Shown piece by piece: positions 17,263 through 25,422 of a stretch of DNA of 64,000 bases. Source of the stretch: Variovorax paradoxus. GTDB taxonomy: Bacteria > Pseudomonadota > Gammaproteobacteria > Burkholderiales > Burkholderiaceae_C. The stretch spans positions 3,346,001 to 3,410,000 of the forward strand of contig NZ_CP102931.1 in NCBI RefSeq assembly GCF_024734665.1, written 5' to 3'. Made by a program: the position numbers and the translations under genes. How positions within the stretch are numbered: the first letter of the stretch is position 1; each line of letters opens with the position of its first letter. The notes under the pieces were generated by a model that ran no database searches, was not told where the DNA came from, and was given only the letters and a program-made list of their open reading frames with translations.

Positions 17263-18312
17263 TCAGGCCGGCACTGCTGCCGGTTCACGCGCCCTGGCGA
17301 GCAGCTCGACGGATGCGTGGCGCTCCGCGAAGCCGGCCACCGGGATGTCGATGACAAACTCCTCGATGCCATAACGCTCGCTCAGTGCGTCGAGCGCATC
17401 GCGCACCTCTTCACCGGTGCCTGCGACCACATGAGGGCGGCGCTCTTCAGTGCGGTAGTCGCTCACGCCGGCTTGCCTTGCAAACTCGGCGGCGGCTTCG
17501 AGGCTCGGCAGGTTGACGCTCTGGCCGGTAGGCAGGTGCACACGAAAGCTTCGCAGCGCGCCAACAAGCTCCGCTGCTCTCTCGTGCGTCTCTGCCGCGA
17601 ATGCAAAGAGCGCGAGCAGCGGTGCGCGACCCGACTCCGCGCGATAGGCCTCGAGTGATTGCGTGAGATTCACCGGGTCGCCGTTGAAGTGCCCCGCATA
17701 GACGAACTGCCAGCCGAGGCGCGCTGCAAGCACCGCGCTCTCAGGACTGCCACCGAGCAGCACGCGCTGCGGCAGCTGTGGCGGATTGGGCGTGGCGACC
17801 GCACCGGCCAGCGCATGGCCGGAGGCGATGCCGTCGTGCAGGAATGCATCTAGCTCGGCGAGACGCACGCCGAAGTCTTCGCCCTTCTTCACAGGATCGT
17901 GCAGCCACTGCAGCGCCTTGCTCGTCAGCGGCAGGCCGCCCGGCGCCTTGCCTATGCCCAGGTCCACGCGACCCGGCGCCAGCGAGGCCAGCACGCGAAA
18001 CGTCTCGGCCACCTTGAACGGGCTGTAGTGCTGGAGCATGACGCCGCCCGTGCCCACGCGGATGCGCGAAGTCTTCGCAAGCACATGCGCAGCCAGCACT
18101 TCGGGCGCCGAGCCTGCGTAGTTCTTGTTGCCGTGATGCTCTGCGAGCCAGTAGCGGCGGTAGCCCAGCCGCTCAGCGCTCTGTGCGAGCGAGATGGTGT
18201 GCTGGAACGCCTGTGCGGCGTCGGCGCCTTCGGGAATCAGGCTCTTGTCGAGCAGGGACAGCGAATAAGACACGGTGTGAGGCGGGAAGCGCCCTTGAAA
18301 GAATTGCTTCAA
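17263..18312 (-). CDS. MsnO8/YtmO-type LLM flavin-dependent oxidoreductase (first gene of the operon)
   Basis: A 349-residue luciferase-like protein if the TTG at 18312 (preceded by AAGAGAA) is the start. A GTG at 18273 would give a protein beginning with strand one, VSYSLSLLDKSLIPEG, which fits the family better but lacks a Shine-Dalgarno sequence. Family features are AERLGYRRYWLAEHHG, the SAPEVLAAHVLAKTSRIRVGTGGVML segment, and LAPGRVDLGIGKAPGG, which match the MsnO8 subgroup containing Bacillus YtmO. The C-terminus carries VAGTGEEVRDALDALSERYGIEEFVID, typical of the last barrel strand. As the first gene of a seven-gene operon it would be transcribed from the short gap at 18313-18418. Confidence 0.88.
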   Translation of the reverse strand: MKQFFQGRFPPHTVSYSLSLLDKSLIPEGADAAQAFQHTISLAQSAERLGYRRYWLAEHHGNKNYAGSAPEVLAAHVLAKTSRIRVGTGGVMLQHYSPFKVAETFRVLASLAPGRVDLGIGKAPGGLPLTSKALQWLHDPVKKGEDFGVRLAELDAFLHDGIASGHALAGAVATPNPPQLPQRVLLGGSPESAVLAARLGWQFVYAGHFNGDPVNLTQSLEAYRAESGRAPLLALFAFAAETHERAAELVGALRSFRVHLPTGQSVNLPSLEAAAEFARQAGVSDYRTEERRPHVVAGTGEEVRDALDALSERYGIEEFVIDIPVAGFAERHASVELLARAREPAAVPA

Positions 18313-18418
18313 ATTCTCTTGGGCATCGCGCGCACCGGTTGCGCCGAATTTCTATATCGATATCTGTTGAATGCTCGGTCGCCGCAATGGTTTGGACTGA
18401 AATTCCGCGATTTGCCCC
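18313..18418 (-). promoter_or_regulatory. Probable promoter/operator region of the monooxygenase-ABC operon
   Basis: This 106-bp gap is the only sizeable space upstream of the seven-gene operon and is less GC-rich than its surroundings. It contains the perfect 10-bp palindrome ATATCGATAT (18354-18363), about 45 bases before the start codon, where it could overlap a minus-10 element or serve as an operator. No confident minus-35/minus-10 pair was found. Confidence 0.4.
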
Positions 18419-18745
18419 TCAAGGCAGCAAGGTGACGATCGTCTCCAGAACACCCAGGAAATCGGCAACGATCTCGAGTGTCTCCTGCGCTTTCTTGAAC
18501 CCCGCCAGTTGACTTTGAAGGAGGAGCACGGAGCTCGAAAGTCCTGCGAGAGTGATTTTTGCCTGACCCGTCAAACTCGCGAACGCATTGTTCTCTACCT
18601 TCAGCAAGGCAAGGTAGGTCGTATTGAGTTGCTTCTGATGAACTTTTCTTTGTGCGGCCGTCAGCGACGCGGCATCTATTGCATAGAGAGAGATAAACGA
18701 GTCCTCGATGGCAGTGCGGAAAGCCTCGTAGTCATAGTCGTTCAT
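18419..18745 (-). CDS. Uncharacterised 108-residue protein
   Basis: The start MNDYDYEAFRTAIEDS is preceded by a clear GAGGAG ribosome binding site; the longer upstream frame overlaps the neighbouring gene and is Arg-rich nonsense. The protein looks mostly helical, with heptad-like spacing in LSSSVLLLQSQLAGFKKAQETLEIVADF, and ends in a hydrophobic LGVLETIVTLLP. No signal peptide or known domain was recognised. It lies 13 bases after the lipoprotein gene (18759-19607), so the two probably form an operon. The codon pattern is less GC-rich than in neighbouring operons. It could be a small membrane-associated partner of the lipoprotein. Confidence 0.7.
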   Translation of the reverse strand: MNDYDYEAFRTAIEDSFISLYAIDAASLTAAQRKVHQKQLNTTYLALLKVENNAFASLTGQAKITLAGLSSSVLLLQSQLAGFKKAQETLEIVADFLGVLETIVTLLP

Positions 18746-18758
18746 GATGTTCTCCTCG

Positions 18759-19607
18759 CTAGTACGCGCTCTTGACGGATTTGATCGCCTCGGCACCCGC
18801 CTTGATGTTCGCGAGCGATTGCTTGATCTCTTCCGCCGAATAATCTCCACGCAGCGTAGTGATCCACTGTTTCTGCATGTCCACGCTGGCCTTCTTGGCC
18901 TTTTGCAGGATCTCGATGACCGGCGTCGTCTTCACGTAGGCAGTCCAAGCATCGCGCCATGGTGCACCCAGCTCGGTCTTGGGATCGAGGTAGGGCTTCT
19001 CCACCTTGAGCTTGTAGGCTTTGGCGCGCTCGGCTTCGGCCCTGACTGCTATCCAGCGAATCTCCTCATCAAGAAGTTTTTCGCTCAACGCAAGAGCTTC
19101 CCCTACCGTGACCGCATCTCTTCTGAGTGCTCTTTCAACCGCAGCCGCATGAACCTGCTTCGCAACGAATCCCGCCAGGCCGGACAGGGATTTCTTTTTC
19201 TCGTCGCTGAGCTTCAGCCCCACGGGCTCTTTTTTCAAGGCGTCCGCAACCTGCTCTACCGATGCGGCAGTGGCTGCACTTTGATCGTCCTTGGCCAAGG
19301 CTCCCAGCTCTTCGAAGTAGGAGCCGATCTTCCTGAAATAGACATTCGCTTCGCCGACCAGAGCCCGCCTCTCCAGAATGAGTGCAGTCGTCTGATTCAG
19401 CATCGCCGGGTTTCTTGTCGCCTCGTTCGAAAGAAAAACCGCATTGAAGGAGATCGAGTTCTCTAGCGCGAGCTCGTTCACTTGGCCAAGCGTTTCAGCA
19501 TATGCCTTGCCGGCAGTGGCAACGCTCTGAGCTCGATCGACGACAACGGTGGTGCAGCCGGTTGAGATAACGGCGGCAATTACCGCCAGAAGATTACGGA
19601 TTCTCAT
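18759..19607 (-). CDS. Uncharacterised lipoprotein, helical
   Basis: A 282-residue protein with a lipoprotein signal: MRIRN, hydrophobic LLAVIAAVI, and lipobox STGC with Cys at residue 18. The mature part looks almost entirely alpha-helical and rich in Ala, Glu and Lys, for example ALEKEP-like stretches around SVEQVADALKKEPVGLKLSDEKKKSL. This suggests a coiled-coil or helical-bundle periplasmic domain anchored to a membrane. I do not recognise a family. It is the first gene of a probable two-gene unit with the 108-residue protein. An inverted repeat (19690-19709) lies about 83 bases before the start codon. Confidence 0.75.
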   Translation of the reverse strand: MRIRNLLAVIAAVISTGCTTVVVDRAQSVATAGKAYAETLGQVNELALENSISFNAVFLSNEATRNPAMLNQTTALILERRALVGEANVYFRKIGSYFEELGALAKDDQSAATAASVEQVADALKKEPVGLKLSDEKKKSLSGLAGFVAKQVHAAAVERALRRDAVTVGEALALSEKLLDEEIRWIAVRAEAERAKAYKLKVEKPYLDPKTELGAPWRDAWTAYVKTTPVIEILQKAKKASVDMQKQWITTLRGDYSAEEIKQSLANIKAGAEAIKSVKSAY

Positions 19608-20086
19608 GGGTTCCTCTCTCCTCGCGCTTTTGCGCTACCTTGTTCCGCTTACGGGCAGTGTCGAATGTAGGTATCACCTGCGCCGGTGACATCCCCAAAA
19701 CTGGGGATGGAGAACCGAGCAAAAAGAGAGAGGCGGTGGAGGACTTGCAATGAGTCAGCGCGCACTGAAAAGCACGCGCAGCTCACCACGAATGCGGCAG
19801 CAAGGCCAGAGCGGCAGCCGCATGCAGCCGCCGCAGCGCCCTCACCGGCACATAGCCATGCGGCGCACGCCGCGCCACTTCGTGTGCCGAGCCTGGCGGA
19901 ATGCGCCAGGCCTTGGCTGTCAGGGCGAGAACATGGCGGGCCTGGGCCGCCGGGGAAACGTAGTGGGTGCGCAGTGGCATGGCAACGGTCGAAAGAAAAC
20001 TTCGGCCAATTCTGCGCAGTGCCACTGCTTTTCCAAAGACGGATTCCAAGTTACCTGATGCGGTTCGCGAATCGCGATCCCGGGCC
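19608..20086. other. 479-bp gap without a confident gene; contains one inverted repeat
   Basis: CATCCCCA (19690-19697) and TGGGGATG (19702-19709) form a perfect 8-bp inverted repeat with an AAAC loop, and no T-run follows on either strand, so it looks like an operator rather than a terminator. A minus-strand frame (19783-20049, up to 88 codons) has many Ala and Arg and includes a start MPLRTHYVSPAAQARH. I cannot tell whether it is real. Nothing else was recognised. Confidence 0.4.
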
Positions 20087-21127
20087 TCAGGCGAAATCGG
20101 TCGATGGCTTCTCCCAGAGATTGACGCCGCCTTCCACCGCGTACTTGTCGATCTCCGCCAGCTCCTCCGTGCTCAAGGGCGCATGCGACAGCGCCGCGAC
20201 GTTGTCGACGATCTGCTCGGGCCGGCTCGCACCGATCAGCGCGGAGCTGACGCGCGGGTCGCGCAGTGTCCACGTCAGCGCGAGTTGGGCCAGCGTCTGG
20301 CCGCGGCGCTTGGCGATCTCGTTGAGCGCGCGGGCACGCTCCACATTGGCTTCGGACAGGTGCTCCTGCTTGAGCGAGCCGCCGCCGGGCCGGTTGATGC
20401 GTGCATCGGCCGGAATGCCCTTCAGATACTTGTCGGTCAGCAGGCCCTGCGCGAGCGGCGTGAACGCGATGATGCCCGCGCCCAGTTTATCGGTCGCGTT
20501 CAGCAGGTCTTTCTCGATCCAGCGGTTGAACAGGTTGTAGGCCGGCTGATGGATCAGGAGCGGCACCTTCCACTCGCGCAGCAGCGCGGCAATCTCGCGC
20601 GTCTTGCCGGCCGAGTAAGACGAAATGCCGATGTACAGCGCCTTGCCCTGCTGCACGGCCTGGGCCAGCGCGGAGGCGGTTTCTTCAAGCGGCGTGTGCG
20701 GGTCGAAGCGGTGCGAATAGAAGATGTCGACGTAGTCCACGCCCAGCCGCTGCAGGCTCTGGTCGAGGCTCGCGAGCACATATTTGCGCGAACCGCCGCC
20801 CTGCCCGTACGGGCCCGGCCACATGTCCCAGCCGGCCTTGCTCGAGATGATGAGTTCGTCGCGGTACGGCTTGAAGTCTTCGCGCAGTAGCCGGCCGAAG
20901 TTGGTCTCGGCACTGCCGTACGGCGGGCCGTAGTTGTTGGCCAGGTCGAAGTGGTTGATGCCCAGGTCGAAGGCCGTGCGCAGCAGCTGGCGCTGCGTGG
21001 CGATGGAGGTGGTGTCCCCGAAGTTGTGCCAGAGCCCGAGCGAGATGGCGGGCAGCACGAGCCCGCTGCGCCCGACGCGACGGTAGGGAATGGCGTCGTA
21101 GCGCTTGGAGTCGGCGTGGTAGGTCAT
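20087..21127 (-). CDS. Aldo/keto reductase, YghZ (L-glyceraldehyde 3-phosphate reductase)-like
   Basis: A 346-residue NADPH-dependent reductase. The start MTYHADSKRYDAIPYRRVGRSG matches the family; the upstream extension is not conserved-looking. The catalytic tetrad is visible: Asp and Tyr in NHFDLANNYGPPYGSAE, Lys in IISSKAG, and His in IFYSHRFDP. The segment WDMWPGPYGQGGGSRKY and the end GGVNLWEKPSTDFA are typical of the YghZ/Gpr group, which reduces L-glyceraldehyde 3-phosphate and methylglyoxal-like carbonyls. It is divergent from the sulfonate-type transporter operon starting at 21343, with a 215-bp gap between them that could hold promoters for both. Confidence 0.9.
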   Translation of the reverse strand: MTYHADSKRYDAIPYRRVGRSGLVLPAISLGLWHNFGDTTSIATQRQLLRTAFDLGINHFDLANNYGPPYGSAETNFGRLLREDFKPYRDELIISSKAGWDMWPGPYGQGGGSRKYVLASLDQSLQRLGVDYVDIFYSHRFDPHTPLEETASALAQAVQQGKALYIGISSYSAGKTREIAALLREWKVPLLIHQPAYNLFNRWIEKDLLNATDKLGAGIIAFTPLAQGLLTDKYLKGIPADARINRPGGGSLKQEHLSEANVERARALNEIAKRRGQTLAQLALTWTLRDPRVSSALIGASRPEQIVDNVAALSHAPLSTEELAEIDKYAVEGGVNLWEKPSTDFA

Positions 21128-21342
21128 GGGTGTGTCTTGTCTTGACAGTGGATGAAGGAAGGGAAAAGAGCCGTCGAGGATGCCCCCGCAGGCACAGCGC
21201 GGCAAGCATTTCCACGCCGCTGTCGCGCGTATCCGTCGCCGCATATGCATAGGCGGTTTTCTTCGTTGGCGCGGCGCGGGGCGCTTTCTAGCATCGGCGC
21301 TCCGCCAACTTCCAGACCGCTCCGCTAACGGAGCGCGCCGCC

Positions 21343-22407
21343 ATGCCCATCGAGACGCCCTCCCACCCTTCGCGCCGCCTTGCGCTCAAGACTTTCGCCT
21401 CGCTGACTGCGGCCGGCGGCCTCGGTGGCCTCTTGCTGGCGGGCTGCTCGCGCGAAGAAGGCAAGACTGCATCGGCCGGCGGCGCTCCGGCCGTGGTGAA
21501 GAAGACCGGCGAGAAGGTTGCCTTCAAGTACCCGAACAACCCCTCGTTCGACCTGATCTACCTGGCCGACGAGCTCGGCTACTTCGAGGGCACGAACACG
21601 CGCCCCGAGTACGTCGGCAAGATCGCCGCGCCGCAGATCATTCCGCTGGTGGGCACGGGCGAGATCGACTTCGGCAGCCGCATGGTGCCGCTGGTGATCT
21701 CGGCCATTGCCTCGGGCGCCGACCTCAAGGTCGTGGCTGCGGGCGGCAAGACGCTGCAGGAAGCGCCGCACATGAAGTACTTCGTTCGCAAGGACTCGGG
21801 CATCCGCGAACCGAAGGACCTCGAAGGCAAGACCATCGGCTTCAACAGCTTCGGCGCCTGCGCCGAGTTCGTCACCAAGAAGTACCTGCGCCAACACGGC
21901 GTGGACGTGAACAAGATCAACTTCGTCGTCATTCCCGACGAGCAGGCCGAGCAGACGCTGGTAACGCGCAACACCGACCTGGCGATCATCCACGCGCCCT
22001 TCTCTGGTCGCGCCGACAACGCCGACCAGCTTGTGCGGCTGTGGAGCGACTTCGACCTCGACGGCGGCCTCGGCGGCATGGCGCCGTACAGCGCCCACGG
22101 CCAGTTCATCCGCCAGCACCCCGAGGCGGTGCGCGACGTGGTCGTTGCGCTAGCCAAGGCCGGCAACTGGGTCAACGCCAACACCGAGGAAGCCCGCAAG
22201 CTGGTGGCCAAGCGCATCAACATGGACCTGAAGAATGTCGACCGCTATGCCTACGTCGACGACCTGGTGGTGACCGAGCCGCCGATCCAGTACTACATCG
22301 ACATCCTGCAGTCCGAAGGCAAGCTCGCCGCCGGCAAGGTGGCAGTGAAGGACGTGTATACGAACGAATTCAACCCCTTCGCCAGCAAGATCGCCACGAA
22401 GGCCTGA
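21343..22407 (+). CDS. ABC transporter substrate-binding lipoprotein, nitrate/sulfonate/taurine type
   Basis: A 354-residue binding protein. The N-terminus combines a twin-arginine-like SRRLALKTF with a hydrophobic run and a lipobox LAGC at about residues 32-35, so it is probably a lipid-anchored Tat or Sec substrate. The mature part has the NMT1/SsuA-like pattern: FDLIYLADELGYFEG, then AAPQIIPLVGTGEIDFGSR, then GADLKVVAAGG, then DLEGKTIGFNSFGACAEFVTKKYL, ending with helix-rich IQYYIDILQSEGKL. It starts a four-gene operon and is followed after 10 bases by its ATPase. The ligand class (sulfonate, nitrate, taurine or thiamine-precursor-like) cannot be fixed from sequence alone. Confidence 0.87.
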   Translation: MPIETPSHPSRRLALKTFASLTAAGGLGGLLLAGCSREEGKTASAGGAPAVVKKTGEKVAFKYPNNPSFDLIYLADELGYFEGTNTRPEYVGKIAAPQIIPLVGTGEIDFGSRMVPLVISAIASGADLKVVAAGGKTLQEAPHMKYFVRKDSGIREPKDLEGKTIGFNSFGACAEFVTKKYLRQHGVDVNKINFVVIPDEQAEQTLVTRNTDLAIIHAPFSGRADNADQLVRLWSDFDLDGGLGGMAPYSAHGQFIRQHPEAVRDVVVALAKAGNWVNANTEEARKLVAKRINMDLKNVDRYAYVDDLVVTEPPIQYYIDILQSEGKLAAGKVAVKDVYTNEFNPFASKIATKA

Positions 22408-22417
22408 GCGCGCGCCG

Positions 22418-23227
22418 ATGACCATCAAGATCTCTGCCCGCGACGTGCGGATGGACTACGCAGCCCGCGGCGCGAGCGAGCGCGTGCGTGTGCTCGAAGG
22501 CTTCGACCTCGACGTGCGCGAGGGTGAATTCCTCTCGGTGCTCGGCCCGTCGGGCTGCGGCAAGTCGACCTTTCTCGGCATCCTGGCCGGGCTGACCGAA
22601 CGCACTGGCGGGCGCATTGCCATCAACGGCCAGCCGCTCGCGGGCATCAATCGCAACCAGGGGGTGGTGTTCCAGGGCTATGCGCTGTTTCCTTGGCTCT
22701 CGGTGCTCGACAACATCGCGGTCGGGCTCGAGATACGCGGCGTCGGCAAGGCCGAACGTCGCCGCACCGCGCACGAATACCTCGAACTGGTGGGCCTGCA
22801 TGGCTTTGCGGATCGCTACCCGCACGAGATCTCGGGTGGCATGAAGCAGCGCGTGGCCATTGCGCGTTCGCTCGCCTACAAGCCCGACGTGCTGCTGATG
22901 GACGAGCCCTTCGCCGCGCTCGATGCGCAGACGCGCGAGATTCTCCAGGGCGAGCTGCTGCGCATCTGGGAGCAGTACCGCAAGACCATCGTGTTCATCA
23001 CGCACAGCCTGGAAGAAGCGGTGTACCTGTCGGACCGCGTGGCGGTGATGACGCAGCGGCCCGGCCGCATCAAGGACATCATCGACATTCCGCTCGCGCG
23101 CCCGCGTTCGGCGGAGCTTCGTCACTCGGCCGAGTTCGCCGCGCTGCGGCAACGTGCGTGGGAAGTACTGAAGGACGAAGTGCAGATCGGCCTGCGGCCC
23201 AAGTCGCTCGAAGGGGGCGTGTCATGA
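22418..23227 (+). CDS. ABC transporter ATP-binding protein, SsuB/TauB type
   Basis: A 269-residue ATPase with all motifs: Walker A GPSGCGKST (about residues 44-52), Q-loop VVFQGYALFPWLSV, signature ISGGMKQR, Walker B VLLMDEP, D-loop ALDAQTR and switch His in FITHSLEEAVYLSDRV. FPW after the Q-loop and the short C-terminus are typical of the SsuB/TauB/NrtD group rather than of amino-acid ATPases. It powers uptake together with the permease at 23224, with which it overlaps by four bases (ATGA), so the two subunits are translationally coupled. Confidence 0.93.
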   Translation: MTIKISARDVRMDYAARGASERVRVLEGFDLDVREGEFLSVLGPSGCGKSTFLGILAGLTERTGGRIAINGQPLAGINRNQGVVFQGYALFPWLSVLDNIAVGLEIRGVGKAERRRTAHEYLELVGLHGFADRYPHEISGGMKQRVAIARSLAYKPDVLLMDEPFAALDAQTREILQGELLRIWEQYRKTIVFITHSLEEAVYLSDRVAVMTQRPGRIKDIIDIPLARPRSAELRHSAEFAALRQRAWEVLKDEVQIGLRPKSLEGGVS

Positions 23228-24051
23228 GTGCCGTGCTCGACGCTCCAGTGGTTCGTTCGCCCAGCCGACTCTTCAAGTTCGCTCGCGGCCTCGGCCGGGT
23301 GGCCGAACGCGGCATCGGCATCGTGATCTTCCTGGCGCTGTGGGAGGCCCTGCCGCGCCTTGGCATCGTGAGCGATGCCTACCTGAGCCCGCCTTCCGCC
23401 GTGATCGCGAGCATCGCCCAGCTCGTCGACACCGGCCAGCTCTGGAAGCACATGGCCGCCAGCCTGCAGCGCTCGCTGTGGGGGCTGGTGCTCGCGAGCT
23501 TCTTTGGCGTGGTGCTGGGCCTGCTGATTGGCAGTTCAAAGCGGCTGGCGGCCATCGTCGATCCGGTGCTGCAGCTTTTTCGCCAGACTTCGGCCTTCGC
23601 GCTGTTTCCGGTGTTCATCCTGTTCCTGGGCATCGGCGAGCTGTCGAAGGTGGCGATCATCTTCTGGGCTTCGTTCTGGCCCGTGCTGCTGAGCACGGTG
23701 AGTGGCGTGAAGCAGGTCGACCGGCTGCTCGTGAACTCGGCGCTGTCGATGGGCGCGTCGCAGCGCTTCATCTTCTTCAAGGTGGTGCTGCCGGCCTCGC
23801 TGCCGTCGATCTTTACCGGCGTGCGGCTGGCGGGGGCGTACAGCATCACCGCGCTGGTGGCGGCCGAGATGATCGGCGCGCATTCGGGGCTGGGCTTTCT
23901 CACGCTGAATTCGCAGGAGACCTTCCAGATACCGACCATGTATGCGGGCATCCTGCTGCTGGCGGTGCTGGGGCTGGTGCTCAACTACCTGCTTGCGCTG
24001 CTGGAGCGGCGGTTGCTGCGCTGGCGGCGGGGGTTGAGTCTCGATGAGTGA
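23224..24051 (+). CDS. ABC transporter permease, SsuC/TauC type
   Basis: A 275-residue inner-membrane permease. The start ATG at 23224 overlaps the ATPase stop; a longer upstream frame is a shadow of that gene. About six hydrophobic spans are visible, from GIGIVIFLALWEALPRLGI to AGILLLAVLGLVLNYLLALL. The EAA-type coupling loop is SALSMGASQRFIFFKVVLPASLPSIFTG, and an AAEMIGAHSGLGFL segment follows, as in SsuC. It is encoded between the ATPase and a second binding protein and overlaps the latter by eight bases. Confidence 0.92.
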   Translation: MSAVLDAPVVRSPSRLFKFARGLGRVAERGIGIVIFLALWEALPRLGIVSDAYLSPPSAVIASIAQLVDTGQLWKHMAASLQRSLWGLVLASFFGVVLGLLIGSSKRLAAIVDPVLQLFRQTSAFALFPVFILFLGIGELSKVAIIFWASFWPVLLSTVSGVKQVDRLLVNSALSMGASQRFIFFKVVLPASLPSIFTGVRLAGAYSITALVAAEMIGAHSGLGFLTLNSQETFQIPTMYAGILLLAVLGLVLNYLLALLERRLLRWRRGLSLDE

Positions 24052-24928
24052 CGCCGTTTCTCCGTCGGCCTCGCGCTCTCGTCGGCTCGCGCTGGCCGGC
24101 GCCTCGCTCGTTGCGGCGGCTGCGCTGGCGGGCCTGGGCGCATCGTGGGCTTCGGGGAGCCGCCTGAGCGAATTGCCCAAGGGGCCGGTGCTGGCCAGGG
24201 CCATCGAACGCGGCACGCTGGTCGTTGGCGTGCGCCGCTATCCGCGCCCTGCCCCTCCCGAAGCACCCACGCCACCGGAGCCCGATGGCTTCGACGCCGC
24301 ACTGGCGCGCGAGCTGGCCCGCTCGCTGGGCGTGACGCTGGAGCTGGTAGGGCTGGACGCTGCCGCGCAGGACGCGGCACTACGCGATGGCCGTGTCGAC
24401 CTGCTGATCGCTGGAGTGCCGTCTGCCACCGCGCCGAAAGGCATCGACGCGGCCCCTGGCAGCTACGACACAGGCAGTGGCCTGGTGGTCGCGCTACGCA
24501 AAGGCCGTGTGCAGGATGCGGAGGCGCTGCGCGGCGCGCCGGTCTGCGTGGGCGAAGGCTCGGGCTACGCCGGTGCGGTGTCGCTGCGCTACGGGGCGCA
24601 GCCGCGCAGCTACCCGTCTTCCGTGCATGCCGTGTCGGCCTTCATGGCGGGCGAATGCGCCGCACTGGCCGAAGACGCCGAAGTGCTGGAACGCCTGTTG
24701 AAGAACGACGAATGGCGCTTCTACAAGCCACTGGCAAGCGGCCTGCGCCCGCCGTCGGACGCCGCCATCCGCCTACCGCAAGGCGACGCCACCTCGCGCG
24801 ACTACCTGGCCGCCGCGCTGCGCCAATGGCGCGCGGACGGCACGCTGGCACAGGCACGCGGTGCGCGTGCTGGCAACCTGCAGTTCGAGATCACGCTGCT
24901 CAAGGACGGGTTCGTCTGTCATTCCTGA
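24044..24928 (+). CDS. Second, family 3-type substrate-binding protein
   Basis: A 294-residue protein. A twin-Arg-like N-terminus (SASRSRRLALAG) leads into a hydrophobic signal segment, ALAGASLVAAAALAGLGASWA. The mature part has the family 3 opening GTLVVGVRRYPRP and PDGFDAALARELARSLGVTLELVGLD, then DGRVDLLIAGVPSA. A short CVGEGSGYAGA strand-loop follows. Family 3 proteins normally partner amino-acid transporters, not SsuABC types. Placing it last, with an eight-base overlap with the permease, suggests it serves the same system or a sensing role. A Cys near the end (FVCHS) is unusual. Confidence 0.78.
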   Translation: MSDAVSPSASRSRRLALAGASLVAAAALAGLGASWASGSRLSELPKGPVLARAIERGTLVVGVRRYPRPAPPEAPTPPEPDGFDAALARELARSLGVTLELVGLDAAAQDAALRDGRVDLLIAGVPSATAPKGIDAAPGSYDTGSGLVVALRKGRVQDAEALRGAPVCVGEGSGYAGAVSLRYGAQPRSYPSSVHAVSAFMAGECAALAEDAEVLERLLKNDEWRFYKPLASGLRPPSDAAIRLPQGDATSRDYLAAALRQWRADGTLAQARGARAGNLQFEITLLKDGFVCHS

Positions 24929-24984
24929 GTGGGTAGCGGTTCGGGGCCGGTACAGTTGCCCGGCTCTTACCCAGCCCACATGCC

Positions 24985-25416
24985 ATGACGAACATCACGA
25001 TCACGACACCCACGCCCGAAGAAGTCCGCTCCGGCGAGTTGGGCCTCAAGCTGCGGCACTACAACTACGGCTTCGTCGGCGAGTACCCCGAGCAGCAGTA
25101 CATCCGCCTCAACGCAAGGGACGAAAACGGCCGCCTCCTCGGCGGACTGCGCAGCTTCGTGTTCCTGTATTGGCTCAACGTCGAAGTGCTCTTTGTCGAG
25201 GAAGATGCGCGAGGCACGGGTCTCGGCAGCCGCCTGCTCGTCGAAGCCGAACGGCAAGCCATCGCGCTGGGCGCCAAGAACGCGAAGCTCGACACCTTCG
25301 AATGGCAGGCGCGGGCCTTCTACCTGAAGCACGGCTACGAGGAGTACGCCCGCATCGACGACTACGCGCCCGGCTTCTACCTGGCGTACATGAAAAAGTC
25401 TCTGCTGAGGCCCTGA
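24985..25416 (+). CDS. GNAT family N-acetyltransferase
   Basis: A 143-residue single-domain GNAT protein. Strands LLGGLRSFVFLYWLNVEVLFV lead into the acetyl-CoA loop EDARGTGLGSRLLVEAER (about residues 73-90). The fold closes with LGAKNAKLDTFEWQARAFYLKHGYEEYARI, matching small acetyltransferases that act on small molecules or protein N-termini. The substrate is unknown. It follows the transporter operon after 56 bases and may be read through from it. It converges on the MFS gene with 6 bases between the ends. Confidence 0.87.
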   Translation: MTNITITTPTPEEVRSGELGLKLRHYNYGFVGEYPEQQYIRLNARDENGRLLGGLRSFVFLYWLNVEVLFVEEDARGTGLGSRLLVEAERQAIALGAKNAKLDTFEWQARAFYLKHGYEEYARIDDYAPGFYLAYMKKSLLRP

Positions 25417-25422
25417 AACCGG

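Noticed and set aside
10593..18312. Interpretation of the LLM/ABC operon as an alkanesulfonate (ssu) cluster
   Set aside because: The transporter is of the polar amino-acid type with family 3 binding proteins and a GNAT gene is included; an ssuD-like trio is not the best match.
19783..20049. Minus-strand frame of up to 88 codons in the 19.6-20.1 kb gap
   Set aside because: It is Ala/Arg-rich with no ribosome binding site or recognisable domain; kept only as a note in the gap entry.
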